DNA from: Linum tenue
Lineage: Eukaryota; Streptophyta; Magnoliopsida; Malpighiales; Linaceae
Length of the DNA: 64,000 bases
Assembly: GCA_946122785.1 (NCBI GenBank)
Contig: CAMGYJ010000004.1
Location: forward strand, 22,391,684-22,455,683
Direction of reading: 5' to 3'
Part shown: in pieces, positions 24,102-36,400 of the stretch
Layout of the letters: every line of letters starts with the position of its first letter
How positions within the stretch are numbered: position 1 is the stretch's first letter
Notes under the pieces: model-generated
The model's database searches: none
Told to the model about the DNA's origin: nothing
Seen by the model: the letters and a program-made list of their open reading frames with translations, nothing else
Position numbers and translations under genes: made by a program

Positions 24102-27100
24102 CTATGTATAGACTAACGGAGGAATTGGGAGAGAATGACATAGTGTATTATTAGAATAGAAACTCATTTATACAGATGTTGGGATAGATACATCTAACAG
24201 TAACAAACAAACTAGGAGATAATAAAGGAACGTGGGAGTTGTTGTGCTACTGGAGTGGAGGAGCTAAACTCGGTGGGCAGTTACTCCTAATACGCCCCCG
24301 CAAGATGGAGTCGTCGGAGGAGACACCAATCTTGGGACAAAGGTACAGGAAGCGGGCCTTCGGAAGTGGTTTGGTGAGCAAGTCGGCCAGCTGAGACTTG
24401 GAGGGAAGATGATGTACAATGAGCTGACCCTTCTCAACGCGGTCACGTACGAAGTGATAATCAACAACAATGTGTTTCATGCGGGAATGAAAGACGGGGT
24501 TTGAGCTGAGGTAGGTGGCGCCAAGGTTGTCACAGAAGAGTATGGGTGCCGTGGGTGGAGCAGATTGAAGTTCAGATAATAGAGAGCAATGCCAGGCAAG
24601 TTCAGCAGCTGCAGCGGCAACGGCTTTGTACTCGGCCTCGGTGGAACTACGAGCAATGCTCTTCTACTTCTTAGATGTCCAGGAAACTGGTGCAGAGCCG
24701 AGGTAGACAATGTAGGCAGTTGTGGAGGAGCGATCGTCGAGGTTGCCGGCCCAATCAGCATCAGAAAAGGCGTGGAGCTTAAGAGGAGCCAAGGCAGAGA
24801 ATGAGATCCCATGACTGAGAGTACCCTTGAGATACCTTAGCACACGTTTAACAGCCTGCCAGTGAGATTCAGTTGGACGGTGCATGAACTGAGATAAGCG
24901 GTTGACTGCGAAGCTGATGTCGGGCCGAGTGAACGAGAGGTACTATAGGCCGCCGATGATGCTGCGGAACGTGGTGGCATCAATGGTGGTAGAGCCATCA
25001 TCAAGCCGTAGCTGGGAAGTGGAGGATAACGGTGTGGAAGCAGGCTTGGCTTCCAGCATTGAGGCGCGATGAAGAAGATCAGCTGTGTACTTGCGTTGAG
25101 TGAGATGTGCACCGGTGGAACTGCGAACAAACTCGAGACCAAGAAAGTAATGGAGATCACCCAAGTCTTTAAGCGAGAATCCAGTGGTGAGTCGTTGAAC
25201 ACAGGCGTTGACATGAGTCGGAGAGGATCCAGTAATCACTATATCATCGACGTAGACCAGAAGGTAAATGGTAACGGTGGAATGCTGAAGAAGGAACAGA
25301 GAGACGTCGGACTTCGACTGTGTGAACCCGGATTGTAGGAGGAAGTCACGAAGAGCATGATACCAAGCACGAGGTGCTTGTTTGAGGCCATAGAGCGAAC
25401 GGTGTAACCTGCACACATAGGAAGGATTAGTGGAGTCTGCATGGCCTGGAGGTTGGTCCATGTAAACTCGTTCGGTGAGGACGCCATTGAGAAATGCGTT
25501 GTTGATGTCTAACTGTCGGATTGGCCAACCACGAGCAATGGCAATAGCGATAATGACACGGATGGTGGCCGGCTTGACGACAGGGCTGTATGTGGCGTGA
25601 TAGTCCACGCCAGGGCGCTGGTGAAAGCCCTTGGCAACCAATCGAGCTTTATATTGAGCAATAGAGCCATCTGCATTCCGTTTGATGCGGAAGATCCACC
25701 TGCAACCAAGAACATGAGCATCTTCGGGACGGGGAGTTAATGTCCAAGTCCCATTAGCAGCTAGCGCCTGAAGCTCCTCCATCATGGTTTGGCGCCAAAG
25801 TGGATCACGGAGTGCTTGTCTCACACTGGTGGGTTCGACGGGAGAGGAGGGTGGATGGCGAGTAGCAGAGAAGAGGCGTTTAGGTCGGAAGATGTTGTTT
25901 TGGGAGCGTGTGACGATTTTGCGAGGTGGGGGAGGAATGATAACAATGGAGGTGGCGGGAGGGGGTGGACTTCGTGGTGGGTCAGGTTCTGTGGGCTCGG
26001 GAACGGGTTGGGCTTGGCGGGTGATATCATGGATGGAAGGAGGGTCGGTGGGGACGGTGGTATTTAGTGGACCAATTGGGGAAGGTGTGTCAAGATTGGG
26101 CGCAGGGGAGGAGGGAAGGTTTATGAGTTGGGCTGGAGGAGGAGCTGGCGTCTCGGACACAAGGGGTGGGTGTGGTGGGGAAGAGTCATAGGGTACGGGG
26201 AATATTAGGGGTCCATTGTTGAGGGAGGAAATCCATGACGTGGTGGAGGCAGGGGATGGAGTGAGTTTGGTGAAGGGAAATTCAGCTTCATCAAATGTAA
26301 CGTGACGGGAATGGTAAACGCGACCAGAGGTTGGATGGAGACAAAGGTAAGCACTTTGGGTTGGACTGTAGCCCAAGAAAATGCATGGATGAGACCGGGG
26401 TTCAAGTTTGTTGGACGAATATGGACGTAGAAAGGGAAAACAAAGGTAGCCGAACACGCGAAGTTTGGTATAGTTGGGAGCCGTGTGGAAAAGCTTGGAA
26501 TGGGGAGATTCATGGGACAAGACGGGGGTCGGAAGTTTGTTGATGAGATATACAGCAGTGCGGAAAGCATAGGTCCAGTACATGGCCGGGATGGATGCTT
26601 GATGAAGTAAGGAAAGACCAGTTTCGACGATGTGGCGGTGGCGGCGTTCAGATATGCCATTATGTTGGGGAGTGTGAGGAGGGGTGGTGAGGTGAGTGAT
26701 GCCATGAGAAGAAAGGTAGGAATTAAGTTTGTCGTATTCGCCACCCCGATCTGAAAATAAAGTGACAATGGGAGCCTGATATTGATTCTCAACGAGAGCT
26801 TAGAAACGAGGAAAGATATCAAATAGATCGGATTTGCGTTTGAGGGGATAAAACCATACAAATCGAGTGTGGTGATCCACAAAAATCACATAATAACGAT
26901 AACCATCGACGGAGGTAACAGGAGCAGGACCCCAGACGTCAGAATAAATAAGTTATAAAGGACGAGAGCTGTTTAAGGAGGATGTACAAAAAGGTAAACG
27001 ATGACTTTTACTACACTGACACGCATGACATGTCGACAATGCCGGTGTGACAAATGGAAGGGAGTGGCGGGTGAGAATTTGGTGAAGTATTGGTGGGGCT

Positions 27101-28745
27101 GGATGGCCGAGTCGACGATGCCAAACGTCCCCCGAGGTGCGAACGCCAACCAGAGCACGGGGGAGTGTTTTATTGGTGAAGGAAGCAGGAAACTCGTAAA
27201 CGCCATGTCTAGCGCGTCCCTGAAGAAGAGGGGTCCCGGACGGCTGCGATTTGACAACAAAAGAGGATGGAAAAAATTCCACAGAAGCTTGGTTAGAGGC
27301 ACAAAATTGGGACACGGAAATAAGGTTTTGGGATATGGATGGGGAGCACAGAACATTGTCAAGGGCAAAAGTATGGTTGGGAGAGGATAAAGATAGAGAA
27401 CCAGTGTGAGATATAGGCAAACCTGAGCCATCACCAATTGCAATGGTGTCAGGACCATTGTACTTTTCTGAGAGAGCAAGATTGGTGAAATCATCGGTAA
27501 CATGGTGAGATGCTGCGGAGTCGAGAAGCCAGGAAGGAGTGCTGGTCGTTACGTGAGCTTGCGGCTGAGTTGTACGTAGCTCCGGATGGATGCGGTAGCA
27601 TGTGCGTGTAGTGTGGCCGACACGCTGACAGTATTGACAGATGGGCCTGTTGGACAAAGGCTGGCCAGACGAGGGTTGTGCGGGACGTGATCCTGTGGGC
27701 AGGGGCCCAAGAACTGATGTCGGACGAGAGTTGGAGCGAGGAGATTGACGGCCGCCGGGAGGGCCGCGGGGCTGCCGAGCCGTGGAGTGCGCAAGAGGCG
27801 AATGAGATAGAGTGGCAGAGCGTTGGAGATAAAGATCATAACTGACCAGTTTGTCGTAGAGCTCGTCGAAAGTGGGTGGATTGTCACGAGCACGGATTGC
27901 AGCTGCCATCTCCTTGAAGTCAGATCCGATGCCGTGGAGGGTGTGAATAACAAGGTCCATGTCACTGACGGGATCGCCGATGAGAGCTAGCTCGCGTGCA
28001 AACCCCTTAATGGAGGAGAGATAGGCTGGAACAGATTGGGTACCTCGAGTAAGAGCAGCGAGCTGATCACGCAAATGCATAGCTCTGGATCGGGAGGGAT
28101 TGGCAAACATACGCTCCAGAGTTGACCAGGCGTCGCGAGCGGTAAGAGCGGCGTCGATGTGCGGCATGAGAATCTCTCCAACAGATGCCAAAATGGCATG
28201 AAATATAAGACGGTCTTGACGAGCCCAACGGCGATAGGTTTCGGACGTCCGGTCGGCGGGAGGAGTACCGGTGCCATCAATATGAGAAAGTAAGTCATAG
28301 CCAAAGAGCAACGATGTGAACTGGGATCTCCATGACGAGTAGTTGGGGCCAGTGAGTCGGACAGTGAGTTGAGAGCCCACGTTGAAGGAAACAAGGGAAG
28401 GAAGGGAAGAATCGCCTGATGGAGGAGGAGTGGTTTCAGATGAGACGCTGGACGCCATGTTTGCTGGGAGTGGAAGTAAGAATGAAACAGGGATCAGTGG
28501 GAAGGAAAGAAAAGGATACCTTGTTAGAGGATTTTTAGGTTAGCTCTGATACCATATAGACTAACGGAGGAATTGGGAGAGAATGACATAGTGTATTATT
28601 AGAATAGAAACTCATTTATACAGATGTTGGGATAGATACATCTAACAGTAACAAACAAACTAGGAGATAATAAAGGAACGTGGGAGTTGTTGTGCTACTG
28701 GAGTGGAGGAGCTAAACTCGGTGGGCAGTTACTCCTAATACTATG
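24102..28745 (-). mobile_element. Ty1/copia retrotransposon with TA...TA LTR ends
   Basis: Two 186-bp LTRs (24107-24292 and 28555-28740) begin TATAGACTAACGG and end CTCCTAATA. I found no difference between them when reading both through. The flanking 5-bp duplication is CTATG (24102-24106 and 28741-28745). On the minus strand the primer-binding site TGGTATCAGAGC (initiator tRNA-Met type) follows the right LTR directly at 28554-28543. A purine tract TTGCGGGGGCG abuts the left LTR. Length is 4634 bp. The termini are the rare TA..TA type rather than TG..CA. Confidence 0.95.
24247..28458 (-). pseudogene. Copia gag-pol polyprotein, broken by four stops
   Basis: One minus-strand frame runs from the ATG at 28458 to 24247 with no frameshift but four in-frame stops (26955-26953, 26802-26800, 24945-24943, 24666-24664). 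Domains in order are gag, a CCHC knuckle (CQYCQRVGHTTRTC), the protease motif LLDSAAS (usually DSGA), an integrase HHCC zinc finger, the integrase core, reverse transcriptase with YVDDIVI, and RNase H with DADWAGN. Sequence style (for example the SWLLDSAASHHVT and IAIGDGSGLPI stretch) suits the Ale/Retrofit lineage. The stops fall in integrase and at the RT/RNase H part, so no complete pol can be made from this copy. Confidence 0.93.
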
Positions 28746-28945
28746 GTCCGGTCGTTGGTCCCATGAATTTTATAAGTATTGAAGAAAAATGGACCATATT
28801 TATATTTGGATCTTATCAAACCAGACCAAACGAACCGAATGCAGTATTGGTACGGTCCTTGGTCCTAAATTATCTTTTACTATTGGATCGTGATTCTCTG
28901 GATTTGGTCCGATTCGGTCCGAACCGGACCGATGCCCACCCCTAA

Positions 28946-29527
28946 GTAAAACTTCACACAAAAATAACCATAATTTGTTATATCCGCCAGAATTCGATCT
29001 GATGGAGAGGGTAATATAAATAAAAAAAATTGGGTATGAGTAAAATTAGAACCCAAATATTGTGGGTGATAAGTGACATTGTTTTCTCACTATCCAACCC
29101 GAACTCACTCAATTATGCATATATATATTTTTTCAAAAATGATAATTGCAGCAAAGTGACAACTAGCATGAAGGATTTTCGAAGTTGGGTGGAAAGTATG
29201 CAGTTGGTTACATAAGTGTAGTTTCCCCATTTTCCCGTTTACCTTTACCTCTACCTGGGTGGTTATCCCCGTTGAGTAGGTTTCCAAAAGTTCATTTTTT
29301 TCTCATTATATTTATTATACATAAATAATATTTTCATAAAATTATATTGTTTTTAACTAATTTTCTCCACATTAGTAATTTATTGTCTTAACTTTCACTT
29401 GGTAATATTAGTATTTGTGTAATTATTAACATGTAGGTTGAAATTATAATCAAATTATTATTCATTATTGTTAACCGTGGATACCTGAAACCCTATCGAA
29501 TATAGATATGATTTTGATATTGCACAC
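28946..29527. other. Gene-free AT-rich spacer
   Basis: No supported gene, and no repeat with readable ends was seen. It ends at the LINE insertion site. Confidence 0.35.
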
Positions 29528-30636
29528 GATTCTTGTATGAGTATTTTTTTTTTTACAAAAGATAATCATATATTGATTTGGACAAATAGATAGTTACATC
29601 CTGGAGTTCAGCCAGGTTTGAAAATCAAAGAAGCGACACGTAGTCGGGTACAAAGAAAGGGTCTATATGCTACCGAATGAACTACCCTATTGCTACTCCG
29701 GCCTACAAATCGCACACTAAAGCCCACATGAAGAGCGAACGTCTGCACAACCTCTTGCAAAACAGACCCCCACCTGGTTAGCTCTGACATCTCTCTAGTC
29801 AACCTTATTTATAACCACTTTGGCATCCCCTTCAAAAATCATCTCAGAAAATCCCTACTCCAAGCACCAGGTGATAGCCTCTCGGAGGACAAGTAGTTCC
29901 ACCACCATGGGGTCATCAATCAGAGGAAACTGGAATCCTCTAGCCCAAAGGACGTCCCGTTCAGGAGTGAGGACAACACCTGCTGAATGAGACCATTTCC
30001 TAACTGCCACATCCCACATACACACCGACACATTCACCCTAACTGGAGCCACCAAAATAGGTTGGATATTGGCATGCGAAGGAGATAGGTCAACCGGTAG
30101 ACGGGCCCATTCATTCATCTGCTGGTTATACTGTGTCATTAGGGCAGAAATCCCAAATTCTTTACTTTCAAAGACAGCCAAATTCTTAAATTTCCATATC
30201 TGCCAAAGGACAACAACCACCGCCATGTACTACCACGGCGGATGCAGAAGAGACAATAACTTCTTCAAAAAGAGAGGGAACGTATGGCAAGGCAAGCCTT
30301 GGCCCAGGTGTTCTAATCCAGAGTGATATCAAATCACACATGCAACAGGGCATTCTAAAAACAAATTATGCTCCATCGTCTCCGAATCAGCCCAACACAC
30401 TGGACATCTTGGGAGCAACACAACCTTTTTCTCAATAAGCGCTTCCGTCGTCGGCAAGATCCTGTTAAGGATTTTTCAGACAAACACCTTCAGCTTCGGC
30501 GGAATGTTAGCTTCCCATAACCGAATCTAGCTAGATTTATCCATCCAACTAGCAAGGGACCTCCAGTTGCCCCGCTGTTGATAAGGGTGACCGCAAGATG
30601 ACATGGCGATTTGACAATGATTCTTGTATGAGTATT
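29528..30636 (-). mobile_element. 5'-truncated LINE insertion with 18-bp target duplication
   Basis: The body at 29546-30618 starts, in + coordinates, with a T tract (the poly-A of a minus-strand insert). It is bounded by perfect 18-bp copies of GATTCTTGTATGAGTATT (29528-29545 and 30619-30636). The minus strand encodes the end of a plant LINE ORF2. It has the zinc-finger-like (zf-RVT) block with WADSETMEH and then an RNase H-like domain around VVLTPERDVLWARGF and VVELLVLREAITWCLE. Several frames are needed, so it is dead. The 5' truncation is typical of LINE retrotransposition. Confidence 0.9.
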
Positions 30637-31799
30637 GGTAGGGTGAAAGCCGTTTATAACCTAACTCCGAATTCTCTAATCCCTACCTCCTTGTGTCATC
30701 CCGCCCACCAACCTATTGTTGGCCACTGTTGCCGTTCCCCAAACCCGCCCCAACTCTCATTCCTCCGACCCACCATCATTCTATCTCCCCACCGCGCCGA
30801 CCCTTTGATTGTGACCATCGCCCAGCCAATCAAAAGATACAAATTCAGTATCTTGCATCGAAAAAAATCTAGCAATTGAACAAATTTAATAAGATAGCAC
30901 ATACCAGCTAACATAAGTACGCCTACCATCCACTTCGATTGCATCTTCTGAAATAACCTCAAGCTCCTCAATGAGTAAGGAATCAACCCTCAATTTTGAT
31001 CAACACAGATTAAATCAACCAATTGATAATAGATGTTAGAACCCCTAACCCATCTCTAAATTCCCACGAATACAGCTACAAATTTCAAAGAATTGGCTCA
31101 TCCTTCCCCTTTCAAGTTCTCGCTCTCGATTATGTGGTTGAGTAGGATGGAGGAGTTGGCGAGTTCGGCAGCAAGGCGCCATTCGTTGCTTTTGATGATG
31201 CTTCGAGGTTGGATTTTGCTCTGCTCTTAAGCTGAGAGATAGAGAAAGAGGCTCGATCGTCGTCGAGCTGGGTCGGCCGCCAAAAGAAAGACGAAGACGT
31301 GCGCAGCAGAGGAATTTTTTTCTCCGGTTAGGGGCCGGCACCGACGACGAGTGAATGTATTTGGTGATTGTTTTATTTTTTGATTACACGGTGATTGTTT
31401 TAGAGTTTAAGATTGAAAGACAAATAACAATCCCCCTCTCCTATTCCAATAGGGATAAAAATTATTATATTCGATCATTTAGTTATTATCTTGTATATAT
31501 CACTAATCATATTGGATGCTCTAGAATTTTGGAAATTCATCGTGAAATTTTATTGGGACTTGTATCGAGCTTGTTTGTTCTAGATATTTCGTGCTTCAAC
31601 GATTTAGTACCGGTAAAATATCAATTTTGTAATAGAAAAATATGTGTTTGTCAAAACCGCATACCAGCAAAAACATGGTAACATTTCGAAATAGTACGAA
31701 AATATACTCGTAAGAAAGCTGAGTTTGCTTTCCAACATGTAGATTTGGCCAATTATGCGTTTAATTTAATTTGTTGGTTGTCGTTATGGTATGATCGTC
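30637..31799. other. Unassigned region with one minus-strand ORF
   Basis: An unidentified minus-strand ORF lies at 31341-31045 (98 codons, Arg/Ser-rich, with an internal MAPCCRTRQLLHP start). Its GA/CT-rich composition resembles the 5' end of an expressed plant gene more than a transposon, and it may be a gene fragment. The rest, 31350-31800, is AT-rich and featureless. Confidence 0.3.
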
Positions 31800-32113
31800 T
31801 CATTCTTACACTGCCTCATAAATAATGTATTTCTAACGTTGTCATATCATCACAAAAGAATGTACAATTTGACATTACAAATTTTCGTCGTCATGAATTT
31901 TCAATTTTGACATCGTGCTTTAGTATACCCACAAGAAGATTTTGTTGGTAATAAGAGTATATTTGACGAAACACCAGTCATAAGTTATTACTAACGGGGT
32001 TTTTCCTGACAACGACGACCATGTGTGGCGGTTAATAATAATTTTTTACGAAATCTGACTTTTATTGAAGGAAAACCTGTCGTCACTAATGTTTGTCTTA
32101 TTTTTTTCTAGTG
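31800..32113. mobile_element. CACTA transposon end, fragment
   Basis: The block ends TTATTTTTTTCTAGTG. On the opposite strand this is CACTAGAAAAAAATAA, a typical CACTA (CMC) terminus. Inside it lie subterminal-like phrases including GTCGTCACTAATG, GACAACGACGACC and GGCGGTTAATAAT. The other terminus and the 3-bp duplication were not located, so this is a partial element. Confidence 0.5.
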
Positions 32114-32676
32114 AATGAAAGTTTGTTGACCGAATTTTATCAGATTTTAACCGAGTTTTGACATGATTGAAGAGAGTTTGACGAATTTGGGCAAAGTCCA
32201 GAACGGGTATCCGGGTCAACCCCTAGGTTAACAACCTTGATGAATATGCATATTGTTGACTCTAGAGCAGTAACTTTGATGTAGATTGGTGTGGGGCCTT
32301 ATCTTAATTAATTTTTTGGTTTGGTTACTATACAAAACCATATAGTTTTGTAGTACTACAAAATTCTCTGGTGATGGTTAGGTCTGAGAGGGCAGTGATC
32401 TAATGGTCATTAATGTGGAGGGGTAGTTTTCTCAATATTTGAATTAAAGCCCCACTTGATTTGGTGCGTCCGGCTCCATTTTTAAGTTGTGTACACCCTT
32501 TCTCTGTTCTTATTTGTGGAGACAGCTTACCAAAATTAATGGCAGTTAACTGGATTTTTTGTGGTTATACGAATTTCCAGACGTGTTGTTACATATCGTT
32601 TGGTATAAATGAATTATACAAGTTTTTAGAATTTTATTTTGAAATGAAATCTTTTTGTGTTTGGTATTTAAAAGAA

Positions 32677-33293
32677 TTCTTTTTTGGGTTAATACCTTAT
32701 TTTGGCCTAACTAGGACCATATAATCAATTTTGGCGCGTGCTTTCAGAAATTAACATCTTGGCCTCAACTATACAACATATTGACTCAATTGGCCCGACA
32801 TATGGTTTGACCGTCAATTTGGATGGTCAAAATCGTTGACTGTTAGTCAACACGCCATGTCATTGTCTCGTCAGCATAAAAATCATTAAAAATATTATTT
32901 TCCTAATTTATATTATTTATCATTATCAAATTAACCAAAAAAATAAAATAATAAAATAAATTTAATTTTTAAATTTTGGGTAATTTGAAAATGATAAATT
33001 TTACCAATTTATCAAAAATTATAAAATTATTTTAAATTTTATTTTTTTGTTAATTTGAAAATTATAAATAATATAAATTAGAAAATTAATTTGAATTTTT
33101 TAATAATTTTTAGGCTGACAAGGCAATGACATGGCGTGTTGACCGTCCAAATTAACGATCAAACCATGTGCCGGGCCAATTGAATCTATATGTTGCATAG
33201 TTGAGGCCAGGATATTAATTTCTGAAACCACTGGCAAAAGTTGATTATATGATCATAGTTCGAGCCAAAATAAGGTATTAACCCTTCTTTTTT
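32677..33293. mobile_element. Mutator-type MITE, almost wholly palindromic
   Basis: The 599-bp element at 32686-33284 has arms of about 280 bp running from GGGTTAATACCTTATTTTGG to its inverse at the right end. It is flanked by the 9-bp duplication TTCTTTTTT (32677-32685 and 33285-33293), as expected for Mutator-like elements. It has no coding capacity, and the centre is AT-rich. A related half-element lies at 54860-55051. Confidence 0.85.
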
Positions 33294-33461
33294 TATAGAA
33301 AAAGGACAAGTTAATAGTACACTATATATCTCTCTATTCTCTCTCTCTCTCTCTCTCCTTCCTCTAAGCTAGGGTGTCGTCCGTTATAGCAGTCTCACCG
33401 CCGGTGGTTGGGCCGGCCGGTGAGGGATGTTCTTAAGCCTAGTTGTTTGCTGTCACACCAG
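33294..33461. other. Short spacer with a CT microsatellite
   Basis: It contains a (CT)n run near 33330-33357, then unique sequence up to the LINE insertion site. Confidence 0.5.
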
Positions 33462-36400
33462 AAAATCATCTTCGATTTTCTCCTCCGAAGTTTATCAATG
33501 ATAGGTTGAGGATTCCAAAGGAAGTAAAAGAGCATGGCGATTCGTTGGAAGAACAATCTCATAGGGTAATTTGTGGGTGATATCATTCGAATCTCAGAGC
33601 TCCAAAGCTGGAGAAATGGCTTTTGGTTTTTCAGTTCCCGTCCATGGGTACGAGTGAGTGGGTGTTCAAATCAGGTCTGTGGCACTTTCTAGAGAACCTG
33701 ATCTTCTTTCGCTAGTGTTGTCCGGGCATTCATCCTGTGGAGCCCAAGATAGAAACTCACCCTATGTGGGTTCATTTCAGTGGTCTGCCTCTGGGGTACA
33801 ATTATCTTGATGGTTTGGAATGGGTTGCGAGCACGATTGGATTGCTGCTTCACATGGATCTCTTTACTCATATGGGTTCTTAGTTGGGGGTGGCTCATGC
33901 CTATCTGGAGATGAGTGCAGACTCTAGTTTCCCAAACTCAATTCGGTTTTACCCTGATGAGGAGTCAAGATTTGAGGTTTCTGTTGAGTATAGTCACCTT
34001 CCTCCTGTATGTTCGAAGTGTGAGGTCTTCTGTCACAATTGTGATAGTAGACGTCCTTATGGGAAAGTTTTGGTGCCCAAGGTGAAGAATGATGGCACGC
34101 CTAGTATTGGTTTTGGAGTTGTGGAGGCTGCAAGAAGTAAGAAAGAGAGGATTATATTGGTCTCTCCCAAAGAAATGGAGGTTGTAAGGGTTGATTCGGA
34201 GTCTAAGAGGGATGTTACAAGTAGGAATTCTTTTGATGCTCATTGTGATGGTGAGGCGGAATTGGAAATAATGGATCTAATACCTCCTTCAATGGGTGTT
34301 GTCATGAGTTTTGTGGAAGTGGTTCGTGGGTCTCCTGGTCTAACAAGGAGCTCACAAGTCTCTCTCACTCCAGTTGACCTGGGGAGTCAGCTGTCTGTTG
34401 TGCTGAGAGCTCCTCAAGTTAGGTAGCTCAGGCGGATTTGGATCCACCAGATTTTCAAATGGCAAAGGGTTTTCATTCTCCAGTGAAGAAGAAAGGGGTC
34501 GAGGTGGTGGTTGTGGTAGAGGTAAGAAATGAATATTTTAGCTTCAAATATTAGGGGTTTTGTAGATGATAGTAAATATACTGCTTTACTTAAAGTTATT
34601 AGATAAAATAATATTCAAATAATAGTTATATTAGAGCCCCGAATCGAAGCAACCAAAGCTGAAAAGTTGGTGGAAAAGAGGTTTACAAACTGGGAATCCA
34701 AGTTTAGCTATGATAGTAATGGATTGGGTAAGATATTGCTTATGTGGAAAAAGGAGGAGAAGGTGAGGTTCCTTTTGTTGCAACATTTGTGTATGCCTCA
34801 AATGGTGAGGCAAATAGAGTGAGGCTTTATAATGAGATTAGAAGTAGTAGAGTTGTCTCTTGCCCCTGGATCATTTAGATGACTTTAAAGACAATTTTAG
34901 CTCTTCTAAAGCCTCAAACAACCTGGGTTATACAAGCAGCATGTCTGAGTTTAACTATTGGATTCATTATTTGGAATTGGAGGAGCATAAGTCGGTGGGG
35001 CCTTGATTTACATGGTTAAATAAACAGAAACGTAATCCTATCGCGAGAAGGCTAGACAGGAGCTTTATTAATCTCTAATGGTTGGATAAAGTGCCTCATA
35101 GCAGGGTGAGCTTGTTGGAGCCAAATGTCTCAGATCACTGTTCTATTTTGGTGCAAACCTCTGAGGTGTTAAAAACTCTTCCCAAGTCGTTCAAATTTTT
35201 TAAGTTTTGGATTGCTCATGCAAAATATGAGGAGCTCTTGAAGGAAGCGTGGGATACAAATGTGGTTGGTTCTCCTATCATTAAATTCTATAAGAGGCTT
35301 CGTGTGCTGAAGGGTTTCTTAAAAAATTGAACAATGAGGAATTTTGAGAGTTGAGGGAAAGGGTTCGTGAAGAAGAGGGTAGTCGTAGTTTGGCTCAGAG
35401 GGCTGCCCTAGAAAACCCTTCGCTGGAGATATTTGTGGCTAAGCAGGAGGCGATAAAAGAGGTTTTATCCTTGAGTCAGGCTGAAGAATCGTTTGTGAGG
35501 CACAAATCTCGTGATATTTGGCTCAAGGGTGGTGATTCAAATTGAAATTACTTTCTTCGCTCGGTACAAACTCGAACTAAGAGTAATACAATAAGTTCGC
35601 TTATGGATGAGGGTGGTAGGAAGGTTACGGAGCTGGAAGATATGTGTGAAGTTGCGGTCTCTTCTTAAGAAGCTTCTAGGCACCTCTAATTCTAGTGTTC
35701 AAGCTGAGTCCCTGGATTTCTACTTGAAACTCCTGAAAAGGAAGTTACTAGTTAAGTTGTGAGATGGCCTTTGTTCACCTATTTCTAGTGAAGAAGTCAG
35801 GAGTTTTGTGTTTGGTATGAAGGGTGAGAAGGCCTCGGTGTTTGACGGGCTTTCAACTTGTTTCTTTCAATTTGCCTAGGTGACTATTAGAGATGATATT
35901 GTTTTTGCAATGAAATACTGTTTCGATGAGTGTCGTCTACCACGAGAGGTAAATGCCACAACCCTTACTTTAGTTCCTAAGGTTCCGAAACATGAATTGA
36001 TGAAGAATTTTCAGCCTATTTTGTGTTGCAATATTGTTTATAAAATCATATCGAAGATACTTGCCAATAGACTTAGTCTCACTCTCCCTAGCCTTATAAG
36101 CCACAATCAAACTGCGTTTGTTAAAGGGAAGGTGATTGGGGACAATATTCTTATGACACATGAACTGGTTTCAAAATACACTCTAAAGAATGTCTCCTTG
36201 TGTACTTTGAAAATTGATCTTGCAAAGGCATTTGATTCTATTGATTGGGGATTCATCCTCACTATTCTAACTACTATGGAGTTTCCTAATCTTTTTATAG
36301 AATGGCTAAAGATGTGTGTCACTAGTCTGATGCCGAGTGTTGTGTTTAATAGTGGACTAACGGGTTACTTCCCTGCTAGAAAGGATTTTCGTCAGGGGGG

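Larger units (their letters stand above)
24048..28945. mobile_element. DNA-transposon-like repeat interrupted by the copia element
   Basis: The left piece (24048-24106) begins TAGGGTGGGCAATG. The right piece (28746-28945) ends GCCCACCCCTA, giving an inverted terminal motif TAGGG(G)TGGGCA. The interior is rich in GGTCC/GGACC phrases. The copia element, with its own CTATG duplication, separates the halves. No flanking duplication of the outer repeat was found, so its class stays open (hAT-like is the best guess). Confidence 0.4.

Noticed and set aside
25784..26191. Gly-rich plus-strand frame
   Set aside because: It is antisense to the Pro/Ser-rich linker of the copia polyprotein.
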